A stretch of DNA of 64,000 nucleotides from Cryobacterium inferilacus. Lineage in GTDB: Bacteria > Actinomycetota > Actinomycetes > Actinomycetales > Microbacteriaceae. The stretch is taken from NCBI RefSeq assembly GCF_019599185.1, contig NZ_JAIEUL010000016.1, forward strand, positions 29,341 to 93,340. The letters run 5' to 3'. Below, in pieces: positions 33,574 to 42,074 of this stretch (its first letter is position 1; each line of letters opens with the position of its first letter). The notes below the pieces were generated by a model. It searched no databases and was not told where the DNA came from. It saw only the letters and a list, made by a program, of their open reading frames with translations. The translations under genes were made by a program, and so were the position numbers.

Positions 33574-34644
33574 ATGGCCAAGGACGTTCGAGACATTCGC
33601 AACTCGCTGCACAACAGCGAGCGTTACCTCAAGGACACCGCGCGCTCAACGGCACAGTCTGCCGAGAGCAACGCCGCCACGAGCCAGGCCGCGCGCAGTG
33701 CCGCGAGCGGCGCCTGGGCCGGCGCCGGATTCCAGGCGGTAACGGCGTTCCAAACCGCTCGGGCAGCGCGCGCCGCCGAAGAACAGCTTGCACTGCAGCA
33801 GGTGATGGCCGACCGTCAGAACGAGCTGGCCGAGCAGATCACCTGGAACGAGTTCGCGCGGTGGCGGCAGACACCCGAGGGGGTCGCGTTCTTGGCCTGG
33901 CGGGAGCCGGCCTTCGGACTCGCGCAGACCGTGCGTGATCGTGATTCGCAGTGGTTGCAGGGCTGGGCGCGGGTGATCGGGCAGGCGCAAGCCGAGATCC
34001 CCGCCGATGAAAAGCAGCGTCTGCTGCGGCGGAACGCAAACCTGAGGCAATCGGGCCTCAAGATTGCATCCATCGTCAGCTTCGCTGTGGCCGGCCTGTT
34101 CCTGATCGCCCTACTGTTCCAGGTTTTCGCGCTGAGCATCACGAGTTCCGCGCCGGCCACGGGCGGGTTCAGCTACGAGGACTGCCTCGCCGCCCTCGAT
34201 GACCCGGACAACATGCTGTTCAGCGAGGACGATTGCGAGGCGATCAATCCGGCCCCCGCGGGATCGATCCTCCCGCAGGCGATACCTCTGGCCCTGTTTC
34301 TCGGGCTGGGCATCGCGCTCACCGTCGTTCGCCGCACCAAGCAGCGCGCAGCGCGCAACGATCCAACGGTCGACAACGAGGCGCGGGCACGCCTCGAGCG
34401 CTGGCACTTCGATCCGCTCGCCGTCGAGCCGGGCTACACCGGGTTCACCTGGTACGAGTCGCCCGATGCCGCCGGCTACGCCGATCGGCTCATGCAGCTG
34501 GCGCTGTTCGACGGCCACGGGCGGCCCCCGGCGCAGTCAGACCTCATTGCCGTGCGGATGCCGACCGCCCGGGCGCCGCACTCGACCAACCCCGCGGAAG
34601 TGAACCAGTTGCTCGGCGCCTTCGCGCAGGCGGACACGGCTTGA
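33574..34644 (+). CDS. Two-helix membrane protein with N-terminal coiled region
   Basis: The 356-residue protein starts at ATG 33574. Residues 1-60 are polar and Ala/Ser/Asn-rich ('NSLHNSERYLKDTARSTAQS'); 60-150 are helical and charged, likely coiled coil. Two transmembrane segments ('IVSFAVAGLFLIALLFQVF' and 'IPLALFLGLGIALTVV') flank an extracytoplasmic loop with two cysteines. A C-terminal soluble part has 'GFTWYESPDAAGYADRLMQLALFDG'. Not recognised. The next gene begins 5 bp after its stop, so the two are an operon. Confidence 0.7.
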   Translation: MAKDVRDIRNSLHNSERYLKDTARSTAQSAESNAATSQAARSAASGAWAGAGFQAVTAFQTARAARAAEEQLALQQVMADRQNELAEQITWNEFARWRQTPEGVAFLAWREPAFGLAQTVRDRDSQWLQGWARVIGQAQAEIPADEKQRLLRRNANLRQSGLKIASIVSFAVAGLFLIALLFQVFALSITSSAPATGGFSYEDCLAALDDPDNMLFSEDDCEAINPAPAGSILPQAIPLALFLGLGIALTVVRRTKQRAARNDPTVDNEARARLERWHFDPLAVEPGYTGFTWYESPDAAGYADRLMQLALFDGHGRPPAQSDLIAVRMPTARAPHSTNPAEVNQLLGAFAQADTA

Positions 34645-34649
34645 CGACC

Positions 34650-35261
34650 ATGAGCATCCGCTATGACCCGGCCAGTGCGAACCCCGGAGTGCGCTACGTG
34701 CGCTTGGGTTACCTGACGACGTTCGAGAGCGGCCAGACGCTCACCGTGGGTGACCGCATCGGTGGCACGAAGCGCGGGGCCAAGCTGACCCCTGCGTATT
34801 ACGCCCTGCTCGATTCGCTCGACCCCACCGTCGGGGACCGGGAGTTCCCGGCGGCAGAGCTAGGTCTGTTGGGCTGGCTGGCCGATCAGGGTTTGATCGC
34901 CGTGGTGACGGATGGCGCCGACCTGACGGAGCTCACCATGGTGCCGGTGCCGCGGCGGGAGATGGCCATCGTGGAAGAACTGGAGGATGGATACATCCTC
35001 CGTGTCAGCGAAAAGCAGCCTTTCCTGGTCTCCGGGCTCGGTGCTCGGTTCCTCTCGCTCATGGATGGTGAGCGCTCCCTGGCGGAGATCGCCCGCGCCG
35101 TCAAAACTGAAGTTCTCGCCGACCCCGCGGTGAGGCTCGCCGTGCAGGATGACGAACGTGAACAGGGGCGCACGTTCGACTCGGTGCTGGTGGACGAGGC
35201 CCTCGCGTTGATCCGCGACTTGGCGAGGTCTGGGGGAGTGTCGTTCGAGCCGCCGGAGTAG
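34650..35261 (+). CDS. Protein with PqqD-like winged-helix segment
   Basis: The 203-residue protein starts at ATG 34650, 5 bp after the membrane protein stop. The C-terminal half, 'EDGYILRVSEKQPFLVSGLGARFLSLMDGERSLAEIARAV' in two parts, has the PqqD-like order (strand, 'sGlGArfLsLmDGeRsl' helix, 'AEIARAV'), a fold that binds peptides in RiPP and PqqD systems. No radical-SAM or precursor gene is nearby. The N-terminal ~100 residues are unassigned. The PqqD resemblance is moderate. Confidence 0.6.
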   Translation: MSIRYDPASANPGVRYVRLGYLTTFESGQTLTVGDRIGGTKRGAKLTPAYYALLDSLDPTVGDREFPAAELGLLGWLADQGLIAVVTDGADLTELTMVPVPRREMAIVEELEDGYILRVSEKQPFLVSGLGARFLSLMDGERSLAEIARAVKTEVLADPAVRLAVQDDEREQGRTFDSVLVDEALALIRDLARSGGVSFEPPE

Positions 35262-35467
35262 CTCGGGCGGGTCTCGTATCCGGCGGGAGCTGACCCTGAA
35301 TTCTGAGAGAGCGTGCAGGCTTCCCTTTCTCAGCACGGCACTCGTCGCGGCAGGACTAGCGTGAGATGCCGCGACATTGGATCTCCTGATTCGGCAGTGC
35401 GCGTCTCGCGAATCCAGCAGAGAGGATGCGGGCATCCGACACAATCGGATGACCCGAACCCACCGGT

Positions 35468-36610
35468 ATGAAAACCTTCTTCCAACACTTCACGTGGTCG
35501 CTCATCGTGTCGCTCGTCGCCCTCGTCATCGCGCTGCTCTACGGCGGCTGGGCCGCGGTCGCGCTCTGCGTGATCCTGGGACTGATGGAGATCTCGCTCT
35601 CCTTCGACAACGCGGTCGTGAACGCGCGGGTGCTGGAGAAGATGTCGGAGTTCTGGCAGAAGATCTTCCTGACCGTGGGCATCCTCATCGCCGTGGTCGG
35701 CATGCGGCTCGTCATGCCGCTGATCCTGGTGTCGGTGACTACCGGGCTCTCCTTCGGCGAGGTCATCACGCTGGCGCTGGAGAAGGGCGACCCGGAGACC
35801 GTGGGCACCTACGGGCATTACCTGCACGACGCGCATCCGCAGATCGCCGCGTTCGGCGGGATGTTCCTGCTCATGCTGTTCCTCGACTTCATTCTCGAAG
35901 ACCGCGACATCAAGTGGCTCACCTGGCTGGAGCGCCCGCTCGCCAAGGTGGGGCGGCTCCAGTCGCTGTCGTATGTCGTGGCCCTCGCCGTGCTGCTCGG
36001 CGGCGCCAACCTGGCCGAGGACCCGCTGGTGGTGCTGATCGCCGGCGTGCTCGGACTGATCACCTACATTCTGGTGAACGGGCTCGGTTCGCTGTTCGAG
36101 GGCAGCCTGGAGGAGGACGACGACGACGCCGGCATCCGTGGGGCTGCCGCAGATGGTGCGGCGGTCGCCCAGGCCCGCACGGGCGGCGCATCCACTCTGG
36201 CCGTGCTCACCGGGCGGGCGGCGTTCTTCTCGTTCCTCTATCTCGAGGTGCTCGACGCCTCCTTCTCGTTCGACGGGGTCATCGGCGCGTTCGCGATCAC
36301 CGCCGACCCGATCATCATCCTGCTCGGCCTGGGCCTGATCGGCGCCATGTTCGTGCGCTCGCTCACCATCTTCCTGGTGCGCCAGGGCACCCTCAACGAC
36401 TACATCTACCTCGACCACGGCGCGCACTGGGCCATCGGAGCCCTCGCAGGCATCCTGATCCTCAGCATCGGATTCGAGATCCCGGAACTCGTCACCGGGC
36501 TGATCGGCGTGTTCCTGATCGCCGCCGCGTTCTGGTCGTCGGTGCGCGCCAACAAACGGGATGCGGTCGAGCCCGACGTTGCGCCTGCCGCGCTCGTCGA
36601 CGCGCCCTAG
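35468..36610 (+). CDS. DUF475 integral membrane protein (TerC-like)
   Basis: The 380-residue multispanning protein has the two family repeats: 'LMEISLSFDNAVVNARVLEKM' near 40 and, in the second half, 'LDASFSFDGVIGAFAITADP', both with the membrane-embedded FDN/FDG acidic motif. An acidic loop ('LEEDDDDAG') separates the halves. DUF475 and TerC proteins are linked to metal efflux and tellurite-type stress. No ter cluster is nearby. About eight or nine transmembrane segments are visible. Confidence 0.9.
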   Translation: MKTFFQHFTWSLIVSLVALVIALLYGGWAAVALCVILGLMEISLSFDNAVVNARVLEKMSEFWQKIFLTVGILIAVVGMRLVMPLILVSVTTGLSFGEVITLALEKGDPETVGTYGHYLHDAHPQIAAFGGMFLLMLFLDFILEDRDIKWLTWLERPLAKVGRLQSLSYVVALAVLLGGANLAEDPLVVLIAGVLGLITYILVNGLGSLFEGSLEEDDDDAGIRGAAADGAAVAQARTGGASTLAVLTGRAAFFSFLYLEVLDASFSFDGVIGAFAITADPIIILLGLGLIGAMFVRSLTIFLVRQGTLNDYIYLDHGAHWAIGALAGILILSIGFEIPELVTGLIGVFLIAAAFWSSVRANKRDAVEPDVAPAALVDAP

Positions 36611-36652
36611 CGGGCTGGGCCTCGTCGTCGCTCCGGCAAGCGCCGCGGCTGA

Positions 36653-36744
36653 GCACAACTCCTGCTATTTCGCCCCGGCGATCAACGGATGCCCGGAATC
36701 ACGGGCATCCGTCTCGGTCGGCGTGAAAATTGCCGGAGTTATGC
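36653..36744. repeat. Dispersed nested palindrome, family 2, copy a
   Basis: The outer arms GCACAACTCCTGC (36653) and GCCGGAGTTATGC (36732) pair imperfectly. The inner hairpin ACGGATGCCCG (36685) / CGGGCATCCGT (36702) is perfect over 11 bp with a 6-nt loop. Copies at 44733 and 62618 share the same design. Confidence 0.8.
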
Positions 36745-36829
36745 ACGCACCACCACGCGCTGGGGGCCGGAGGCTCGCGGGCGGGCGACGGGCGGGAAAT
36801 ATTTCGCTCCCGCGAGCGTTAGCCCGGAC

Positions 36830-37861
36830 ATGAAAACCATTGTGTACAGCCAGACCGGTGACCCGTCCGTGCTTCAGCTCGTCGAGCGGCCGGTGACCGA
36901 ACCCGGCGCCGACGAGGTGCGGGTGCGCGTCGTCGTGGCCGGAGTGAACCCCACCGACTGGAAGTCACGCCAAGGCTCGGGTCCGGGGGAGAAGCTCGCG
37001 TTCGACGATGTCGTACCCGGCCAGGACGGTGCCGGCATCGTGGAGGCCATCGGCGCGGACGTGCAGCACGTCGCGGTCGGCGACCGGGTGTGGCTGGCGC
37101 TCGCCGCGTACCAGCGCGCCAACAGCGGGTCCGCCCAGGAGCAGGCCGTGCTGCCCGCCGAGCGGGTCTTCCCGCTGCCGAGCAGTGCGAGCTTCGACCA
37201 GGGCGCGAGCCTCGGCGTTCCGGCGATCACGGCGCACCGCGCTCTGACGGTGGCCGAGGACGGCCCGAGCCGACTGAGCCCGGGAGCTTTGGCGGGCAAG
37301 ACCGTGCTCGTGGCCGGGGGTGCCGGTGCCGTGGGACACGCGGCGATTCAGCTGGCCAGGTGGGCCGGCGCATCCGTCATCACGACCGTGAGCTCACCGG
37401 CCAAGGCCGCGCTGGCTAGGGCGGCCGGGGCGCAGCACGTGCTGATCTACACCGACGCCGACATCGTCGAGCAGATTCGCGCGATCGCCCCGGATGGAGT
37501 GGACCTGATCGTGGAGGTGGCCCCGGCCCAGAACTCGGATCTCGACCTGGCCGTGATCCGCAACCGCGGGTCGATCGCCGTCTACGCCAACAACGGCGGC
37601 GACCAGATGACCCTCGACGTGCGCCGGCACTTCAGCCTCAACGTGCGCTACCAGTTCCTGCTGCTCTACACGGTGGGGATGGACGCGATCCGGGCGGCGG
37701 CCGAGGACATCACCGCGGCCCTCAACGACGGCGCGCTCGCCGTGGGAGAGGCGGCCGGGCTGCCGCTGCACCGCACCGATCTGGCGCACACCGCGGATGC
37801 GCACGCGCTGGTGGAGAGCGAAGTGGTGGGCAAGGTGCTCATCGACGTGTCGGCCGCGTAA
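36830..37861 (+). CDS. NADPH:quinone oxidoreductase, zinc-type dehydrogenase superfamily
   Basis: The 343-residue MDR protein starts at ATG 36830. It shows the GroES-like N-terminal domain ('VVVAGVNPTDWKSRQG', 'VPGQDGAGIVEAIG'), no zinc-binding cysteines, and the NADPH-binding motif 'VLVAGGAGAVGHAAIQLARWAGASVI' (GGAGAVG, near 160). The absence of catalytic Cys/His fits the quinone oxidoreductase branch. No linked regulator except the downstream frameshifted MerR gene, which is separated by 140 bp and reads the same way. Confidence 0.88.
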   Translation: MKTIVYSQTGDPSVLQLVERPVTEPGADEVRVRVVVAGVNPTDWKSRQGSGPGEKLAFDDVVPGQDGAGIVEAIGADVQHVAVGDRVWLALAAYQRANSGSAQEQAVLPAERVFPLPSSASFDQGASLGVPAITAHRALTVAEDGPSRLSPGALAGKTVLVAGGAGAVGHAAIQLARWAGASVITTVSSPAKAALARAAGAQHVLIYTDADIVEQIRAIAPDGVDLIVEVAPAQNSDLDLAVIRNRGSIAVYANNGGDQMTLDVRRHFSLNVRYQFLLLYTVGMDAIRAAAEDITAALNDGALAVGEAAGLPLHRTDLAHTADAHALVESEVVGKVLIDVSAA

Positions 37862-38001
37862 GCGGCACGGCCGCGAAGCTGGGAGAGTGCCGAGCATGAC
37901 AGCCAGAGCCTGATGGGGCCTTGACCATGCCCTTAGGGCATGGTCTTGACTCAATACCAACGCGACATTGCGTGGTCCGTTGATAGTGAGAGGAGTCGGG
38001 G

Positions 38002-38849
38002 ATGGCCTGGAGTACCCGCGAGCTGGCGGAGTTGGCCGGCACGACGCTCAAAGCCGTGCGGCACTATCACCAGATCGGTTTGCTCGACGAGCCCGGGCGC
38101 ACGTCGAACGGGTACAAGCAGTACCAGGTGGCGCACCTGGTGCGGCTGCTGCAGATCACCCGGCTGGCCAACCTGGGGGTGCCGTTGGCGCAGATCGCCC
38201 AGATGGGGCTGCCGACCAGGATCCGGAGGCGGCGTTGCGCGCGCTGGACGCCGTACTGGCGGCCACCGTGGACCGGTTGCAGCGCATCCGTGGTGAGCTG
38301 GCGGGCATCCTGGCCCACGGTGCGCCGGCCGAGATGCCGGCCGGTTTCGGTGCGGTGGCGAACGAGCTGAGCGACGCCGACCGGTCGCTGATCCTGGTGT
38401 ACTCGCGGGTCTTCGACGACCCGGCGATGCACGACGTGCAGCAGATCGTGACCGACGAACTGGGCAACAGCACGGATGCCGCCTTCGACGCGTTGCCGGC
38501 GGACGCCGACCTGGCCACCCGCCGCCGGCTCTCCGCGGAACTCGCGCCGGTGATGAGCGCGGTGACCGAGACCTACTCCTGGATGAGCGACCCCGGCGCC
38601 CGGGCGCCACGCGGCGCCGCCTTCGCCGAGGACACCGTGACCCAGGCGCTCTGGGAGCTGTACAACCCGGCCCAGCTGGAGGTGCTCTACCGGGCGCACC
38701 TGATCAACAACGGAACAGCGGAGGAACTCGCGGCGTTGGAAGCGGCAGTCGAAGCCGCGGCGGCGCCTGCCTCCGACGGCCGCCCGGCATCAGACGCCAC
38801 ACCAGATCTCAGACCAGATCTCAGACCAGACGAAGGGATGACACGATGA
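38002..38849 (+). pseudogene. MerR-family regulator interrupted by a frameshift
   Basis: The first 68 codons from ATG 38002 encode a clear MerR HTH ('STRELAELAGTTLKAVRHYHQIGLL'). At about 38207-38216, in or just after a GGGG run, the coding frame moves by -1, and the effector half continues to 38849 ('DPEAALRALDAVLAATVDRLQRIRGELAG' in pieces; 'TYSWMSDPGARAPRGAAFAED'). The two halves together give a normal MerR protein of about 280 residues. A single missing base would explain it: a real mutation, a sequencing or assembly error, or less likely programmed frameshifting. The stop overlaps the GPP34 start (ATGA). Confidence 0.8.
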
Positions 38850-39541
38850 CCGAGACCGCCACGACCCCACTGGTCGCGGAAGACCTGCTGCTTCTTCTGT
38901 TCGACCCGTCCTCCGGCACGTTCCGCGGTGAGGGCTCCGCGCTCTTCCACGCCCTTGCCGGAGCCGTGCTGACCGAGCTGGCCCTCGCCGGGCAGGTGCA
39001 GGTCGACGACCGCTCCGTTCTGCGCGGCCGTGTGGTGCGCGCGGTCGGCGATCCGCCCGCCGACCCGCTGCTACGCCCCACCTGGCAGCGGCTGCAGAAG
39101 CGACCGACGGATGCGTACGCCCTGATCCTGGAGATCGGCCCGACCCTGCGGGCCGAGTTCATTGACCGGCTGGTGGAGCGCGGCCACCTCCGCCGGGAGC
39201 CGCGCCGGTTCCTCGGCCTGATCCCCACCACCGCGCTCGTCGCCGGCGGCACGCCACGCCGCGACGACCTGCTCCGCGCGGTGCGACCCGTTCTCGTCGA
39301 CGGGGTGGACCCGGATCAGCGCACCGCGGCGCTCGCCGCGCTGCTGTCGGCGAGCGGGGCCCTGCCGGCGATGCACCGGGAGATTCCCTGGTCGGGCGAC
39401 GTGTACACCCGCGGGGTCGCGCTGCAGAAGGGCGACTGGGGTGCCGCCACGGCCGGCGACGCAGTCGCCAGCACCACGGCGGCGATCCTCACCAACAACC
39501 TGTTCCTCTCGCTGACCCTGCCCGGTCTCCGCGGCGACTGA
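38846..39541 (+). CDS. GPP34/GOLPH3-family phosphoprotein
   Basis: The 231-residue protein shows the GPP34 layout: 'LVAEDLLLLLFDPSSGTF' at the N-terminus, 'ALAGAVLTELALAGQV', 'RGHLRREPRRFLGLIPTT' and a C-terminal 'AVASTTAAILTNNLFLSLTLP'. In eukaryotes the family binds phosphoinositides; in actinobacteria it is common and of unknown role, perhaps membrane association. It is translationally coupled to the MerR gene. Confidence 0.9.
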   Translation: MTETATTPLVAEDLLLLLFDPSSGTFRGEGSALFHALAGAVLTELALAGQVQVDDRSVLRGRVVRAVGDPPADPLLRPTWQRLQKRPTDAYALILEIGPTLRAEFIDRLVERGHLRREPRRFLGLIPTTALVAGGTPRRDDLLRAVRPVLVDGVDPDQRTAALAALLSASGALPAMHREIPWSGDVYTRGVALQKGDWGAATAGDAVASTTAAILTNNLFLSLTLPGLRGD

Positions 39542-39715
39542 GTCGTCGGGCTCGGGTGCGGGCTTCGGCTGGTGACCCGCACTCGGCCTATGTATTTGGG
39601 CGCTCCGGCGCTCCGGTGTTTCCACCCTCACGCGCTTTCGCGCGCCCACTCACCCCAGCGCTCCGGCGCGCCCACCGGCGCGCCTCTGACGCGCCAACCC
39701 CAGATAGGAGATCCC

Positions 39716-40375
39716 ATGTCCAACCCCTTCGACGGCGTCATCGCCGGATTCCAAGACCTGGTCGGGCAGGTGCCCGATCTACTGCAACCGTTCATCGTGA
39801 TGGTGGCCGGCGCGGTGCCGTTCATCGAGGGCGAAGGCTCGGCGATGATCGGCGTGATCGGCGGCCTCCCGCCGCTCGTGGCCGCCCTGGCCGGGGCGGC
39901 CGGCAACCTGCTCAGTGTGGTGCTCGTCGTGCTGCTGAGTTCACGCATCCGTGCCGCGGCGGTCACCCGGCGTGAGCGGCGACGCGGTGGCACGGCGCTG
40001 CGGGGAGCCGCGGATGCGGATGGAACGAGTGCTGTGCCGGCCAGCGCCGGGACAACGGATGCCGGTGTGGCCGGCGCCGTGCCGGCCCAAACCGGCACGG
40101 TGACCGTGGAGAGTGCGCCGGCGGAGGGCCGCGCCGCGAAGAAGGAGTCGAAGGGCCGCCAGAAGCTCAATCGCTGGCTGGTGCGGTTCGGGGTGCCCGG
40201 TGCCAGCCTGCTGGCGCCGCTGGCCCTGCCCACGCAGATCACCGCGGCGACCCTGGTGGCATCCGGAATCGACAAGCGCCGGGTGATTCTCTGGCAGGCG
40301 ATCGCGATCGTGCTCTGGACCACGGTGGCAACGGTCTCGGCCATCGGACTGCTGGCGGTGGTGGCCGTCGTCTAG
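39716..40375 (+). CDS. Actinobacterial small multidrug-efflux-type membrane protein
   Basis: The 219-residue protein starts at ATG 39716 with 'taggag' upstream. The N-terminal half has two hydrophobic segments with 'VMVAGAVPFIEGEGSAMIGVIGG'-like content; a long charged Ala/Gly-rich loop (about 85-155) follows; the C-terminal half has 'FGVPGASLLAPLALPTQITAATLVASGI' and a last helix. This matches proteins annotated 'small multidrug efflux' in Microbacteriaceae, related to the SNARE-associated/DedA-type fold. Transport activity is not demonstrated by sequence. Confidence 0.75.
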   Translation: MSNPFDGVIAGFQDLVGQVPDLLQPFIVMVAGAVPFIEGEGSAMIGVIGGLPPLVAALAGAAGNLLSVVLVVLLSSRIRAAAVTRRERRRGGTALRGAADADGTSAVPASAGTTDAGVAGAVPAQTGTVTVESAPAEGRAAKKESKGRQKLNRWLVRFGVPGASLLAPLALPTQITAATLVASGIDKRRVILWQAIAIVLWTTVATVSAIGLLAVVAVV

Positions 40376-40390
40376 CGCGGCGCACGCAAG

Positions 40391-40422
40391 GAGCCGGCCG
40401 GTGCGATTGCGCCGGCCGGCTC
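40391..40422 (+). terminator. Hairpin after the efflux-type gene
   Basis: GAGCCGGCCGG (40391) and CCGGCCGGCTC (40412) form a perfect 11-bp stem with a 10-nt loop, 16 bp beyond the stop. Confidence 0.65.
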
Positions 40423-40461
40423 GGCTGCGTCGCGCAGCCGCGCACGAAAGACGACCCCCCG

Positions 40462-40480
40462 GTATAGCCCGGAGCTATAC
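40462..40480. promoter_or_regulatory. Candidate operator of the XRE-MNT antitoxin gene
   Basis: GTATAGC (40462) and GCTATAC (40474) are perfect 7-bp arms around a 5-nt centre, 8 bp before the ATG and overlapping a TATAC -10-like box. It is suited to autorepression by the XRE domain of the encoded protein. Confidence 0.6.
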
Positions 40481-40487
40481 TTCCGGC

Positions 40488-40940
40488 ATGAGTACCTCGT
40501 CACGCATTCGAGCGGCTCGGGCAAGATCCGGACTCTCGCAGAGCGAGTTGGCCCTGCGAGCGGGAGTTCCGCAGCCCAACCTCTCGGCGTATGAGGCCGG
40601 CCGGGTGCAGCCACGACCCGAGACCCTGGCCCGGATCCTGGACGCCACCGCCGAGCGCCCGTCGGTCGTGCTGCACCGCGAGCGGGACCGGGTGATCGAA
40701 CTCGCCCGCCGGCGTGCGGCCGGCGACGTGCGGGTGTTCGGGAGCATAGCCAGGGGCACGGATGGCATCGGCAGCGATGTCGACCTCCTCGTCACCTTCG
40801 GGCCCGATGCGTCCATCCTGGATGCGGCCGGACTGGTGCTCGATCTGGAGGACCTCCTCGGAGTGCACGTGGACGTGATGAGCGACCGGGCCGAGGGCGC
40901 TATCCGCGACCGGGCCGTTGCCGAGGCGGTGCCGCTGTGA
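40488..40940 (+). CDS. Antitoxin-type fusion of XRE HTH and minimal nucleotidyltransferase (MNT)
   Basis: The 150-residue protein starts at ATG 40488. Residues 5-60 are an XRE helix-turn-helix ('SGLSQSELALRAGVPQPNLSAYEAGR'). Residues 70-150 form an MNT domain with 'VRVFGSIARGTDGIGSDVDLLV' (GS-x9-DxD, the nucleotidyltransferase active site) and 'HVDVMSDRAEGAIRDRAV'. In HEPN/MNT systems the MNT protein AMPylates or otherwise neutralises the HEPN toxin. The HEPN gene follows 28 bp downstream. The XRE part probably binds the palindrome just upstream. Confidence 0.87.
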   Translation: MSTSSRIRAARARSGLSQSELALRAGVPQPNLSAYEAGRVQPRPETLARILDATAERPSVVLHRERDRVIELARRRAAGDVRVFGSIARGTDGIGSDVDLLVTFGPDASILDAAGLVLDLEDLLGVHVDVMSDRAEGAIRDRAVAEAVPL

Positions 40941-40968
40941 ATGACAGCACCCGCGGGGGTGCCGGATC

Positions 40969-41307
40969 GTGAGTCATGAATTCGACCGAACGGATGCGCT
41001 GCTCGCCGACATCCGGGACCTGGTTCGTCATGCCGGACTCATCACGGATCGCGGGCGGGAGGTGTTCTTCGACCGCGCTGATCGCACCCAGCAGCTGGCG
41101 GCGAAAGCCATCGTGATCGACCTGCAGACCGCCGTCGAGAGGCTGCCCGAGGAGTATCGGGATCAGCATCCGGATGTGGCCTGGGCCGAGCTGAGGGCGA
41201 TGCGGAACTACCTCGCCCACGACTACGCCAATACCGACTACCAGATCGTCTGGAACGCCCTGATCCGGGACTTTCCTCGGTTGTTGGTTCAGCTAGGGAT
41301 CGGGTAG
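40969..41307 (+). CDS. HEPN-domain RNase toxin (DUF86-like)
   Basis: The 112-residue helical protein has the HEPN active-site motif RX4H in 'RAMRNYLAHDYA' near residue 85. DUF86 toxins cleave RNA and are held in check by the partner MNT protein. It starts with GTG 28 bp after the XRE-MNT gene. A Tyr within 'RNYLAH', the residue AMPylated in MntA/HepT systems, is present. Confidence 0.88.
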   Translation: MSHEFDRTDALLADIRDLVRHAGLITDRGREVFFDRADRTQQLAAKAIVIDLQTAVERLPEEYRDQHPDVAWAELRAMRNYLAHDYANTDYQIVWNALIRDFPRLLVQLGIG

Positions 41308-41386
41308 GGCTGGGGTCGAGGTTGGCATCGTGGTTGGCGTCGGGGTTGGCGCCGGGGGAGCCATGGATGGGCCGGCCGGCGCGAGC

Positions 41387-41449
41387 GCACCTCGTACCGG
41401 CGACCGCGCCTGCTAGAGCGGGCGCGGTCGCCGATACGAGGTGCAGTGA
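41387..41449. repeat. Dispersed nested palindrome, family 3, copy b
   Basis: The inner arms GACCGCGCCTGCT (41402) and AGCGGGCGCGGTC (41417) have one mismatch; the outer GCACCTCGT (41387) and ACGAGGTGC (41436) are perfect. The arrangement is identical to 31899-31966. Confidence 0.8.
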
Positions 41450-41548
41450 AGGGGCTGGGGGCCAGTGAGCTCGCCGAACCCCGCCGGCGCGCCGACCGCA
41501 CCCGCCCGCCGCACCCACCGGCCGGCCGCATCCCGCAGGATAGAAGGC

Positions 41549-41959
41549 ATGGCCCACCGTCAACGCAGCCCCGCCGAATCGGACGACGCCCGCGACCGAG
41601 CGGAGAAGACCTGCGCCTCGTGCGGTCGGCGCATCGAGTGGCGGGCGAAGTGGGCCAAGAACTGGGACGCGGTGAAGTACTGCTCCGACGCCTGCCGCTC
41701 CCACCGCGTCGACGCGACCGACCGGCAGCTCGAAGAGACCATCGTGACCCTGCTCGCCGCCCGGGCGCAGGATGCGACGATCTGCCCGTCTGATGCGGCG
41801 CGAATGATCGGCGGTGAGGAGTGGCGCGACCTGATGGAGCCCTCCCGCCGGGCCGCCCGGCGGATGGTGGCTCGCGGCGAACTCGAGATCACGCAGGGCG
41901 GATCCGTCGTGGATCCGTCGACCGCGAAGGGCCCGATTCGGTTGCGGCGGCCGCGGTAG
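41549..41959 (+). CDS. DUF2256/DUF3253-domain protein
   Basis: The 136-residue protein starts at ATG 41549 ('agaagg' upstream); an earlier in-frame ATG at 41465 is less likely. The N-terminal DUF2256 zinc finger reads 'KTCASCGRRIEWRAKWAKNW' then 'YCSDACRSHR' (CxxC, CxxxC). The C-terminal DUF3253 winged helix reads 'LEETIVTLLAARAQDATICPSDAARM' and 'ARRMVARGELEITQGG'. Combined proteins like this are common in actinobacteria; function unknown, possibly nucleic-acid binding. Confidence 0.88.
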   Translation: MAHRQRSPAESDDARDRAEKTCASCGRRIEWRAKWAKNWDAVKYCSDACRSHRVDATDRQLEETIVTLLAARAQDATICPSDAARMIGGEEWRDLMEPSRRAARRMVARGELEITQGGSVVDPSTAKGPIRLRRPR

Positions 41960-42074
41960 GAGGCATCCGCGCGAGGGCGTTTTCGGGCACGCGAAGTGGC
42001 CGGTCCAGTGTCAGTGGCTGCTGCGATACTCATCATGTTCCCGCGTTGGGGGCAATGGATGAATGGGGATTTCC

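Noticed and set aside
35330..36658. 442-codon antisense frame over the DUF475 gene
   Set aside because: Reverse complement of transmembrane codons; no domain and no ribosome-binding site.
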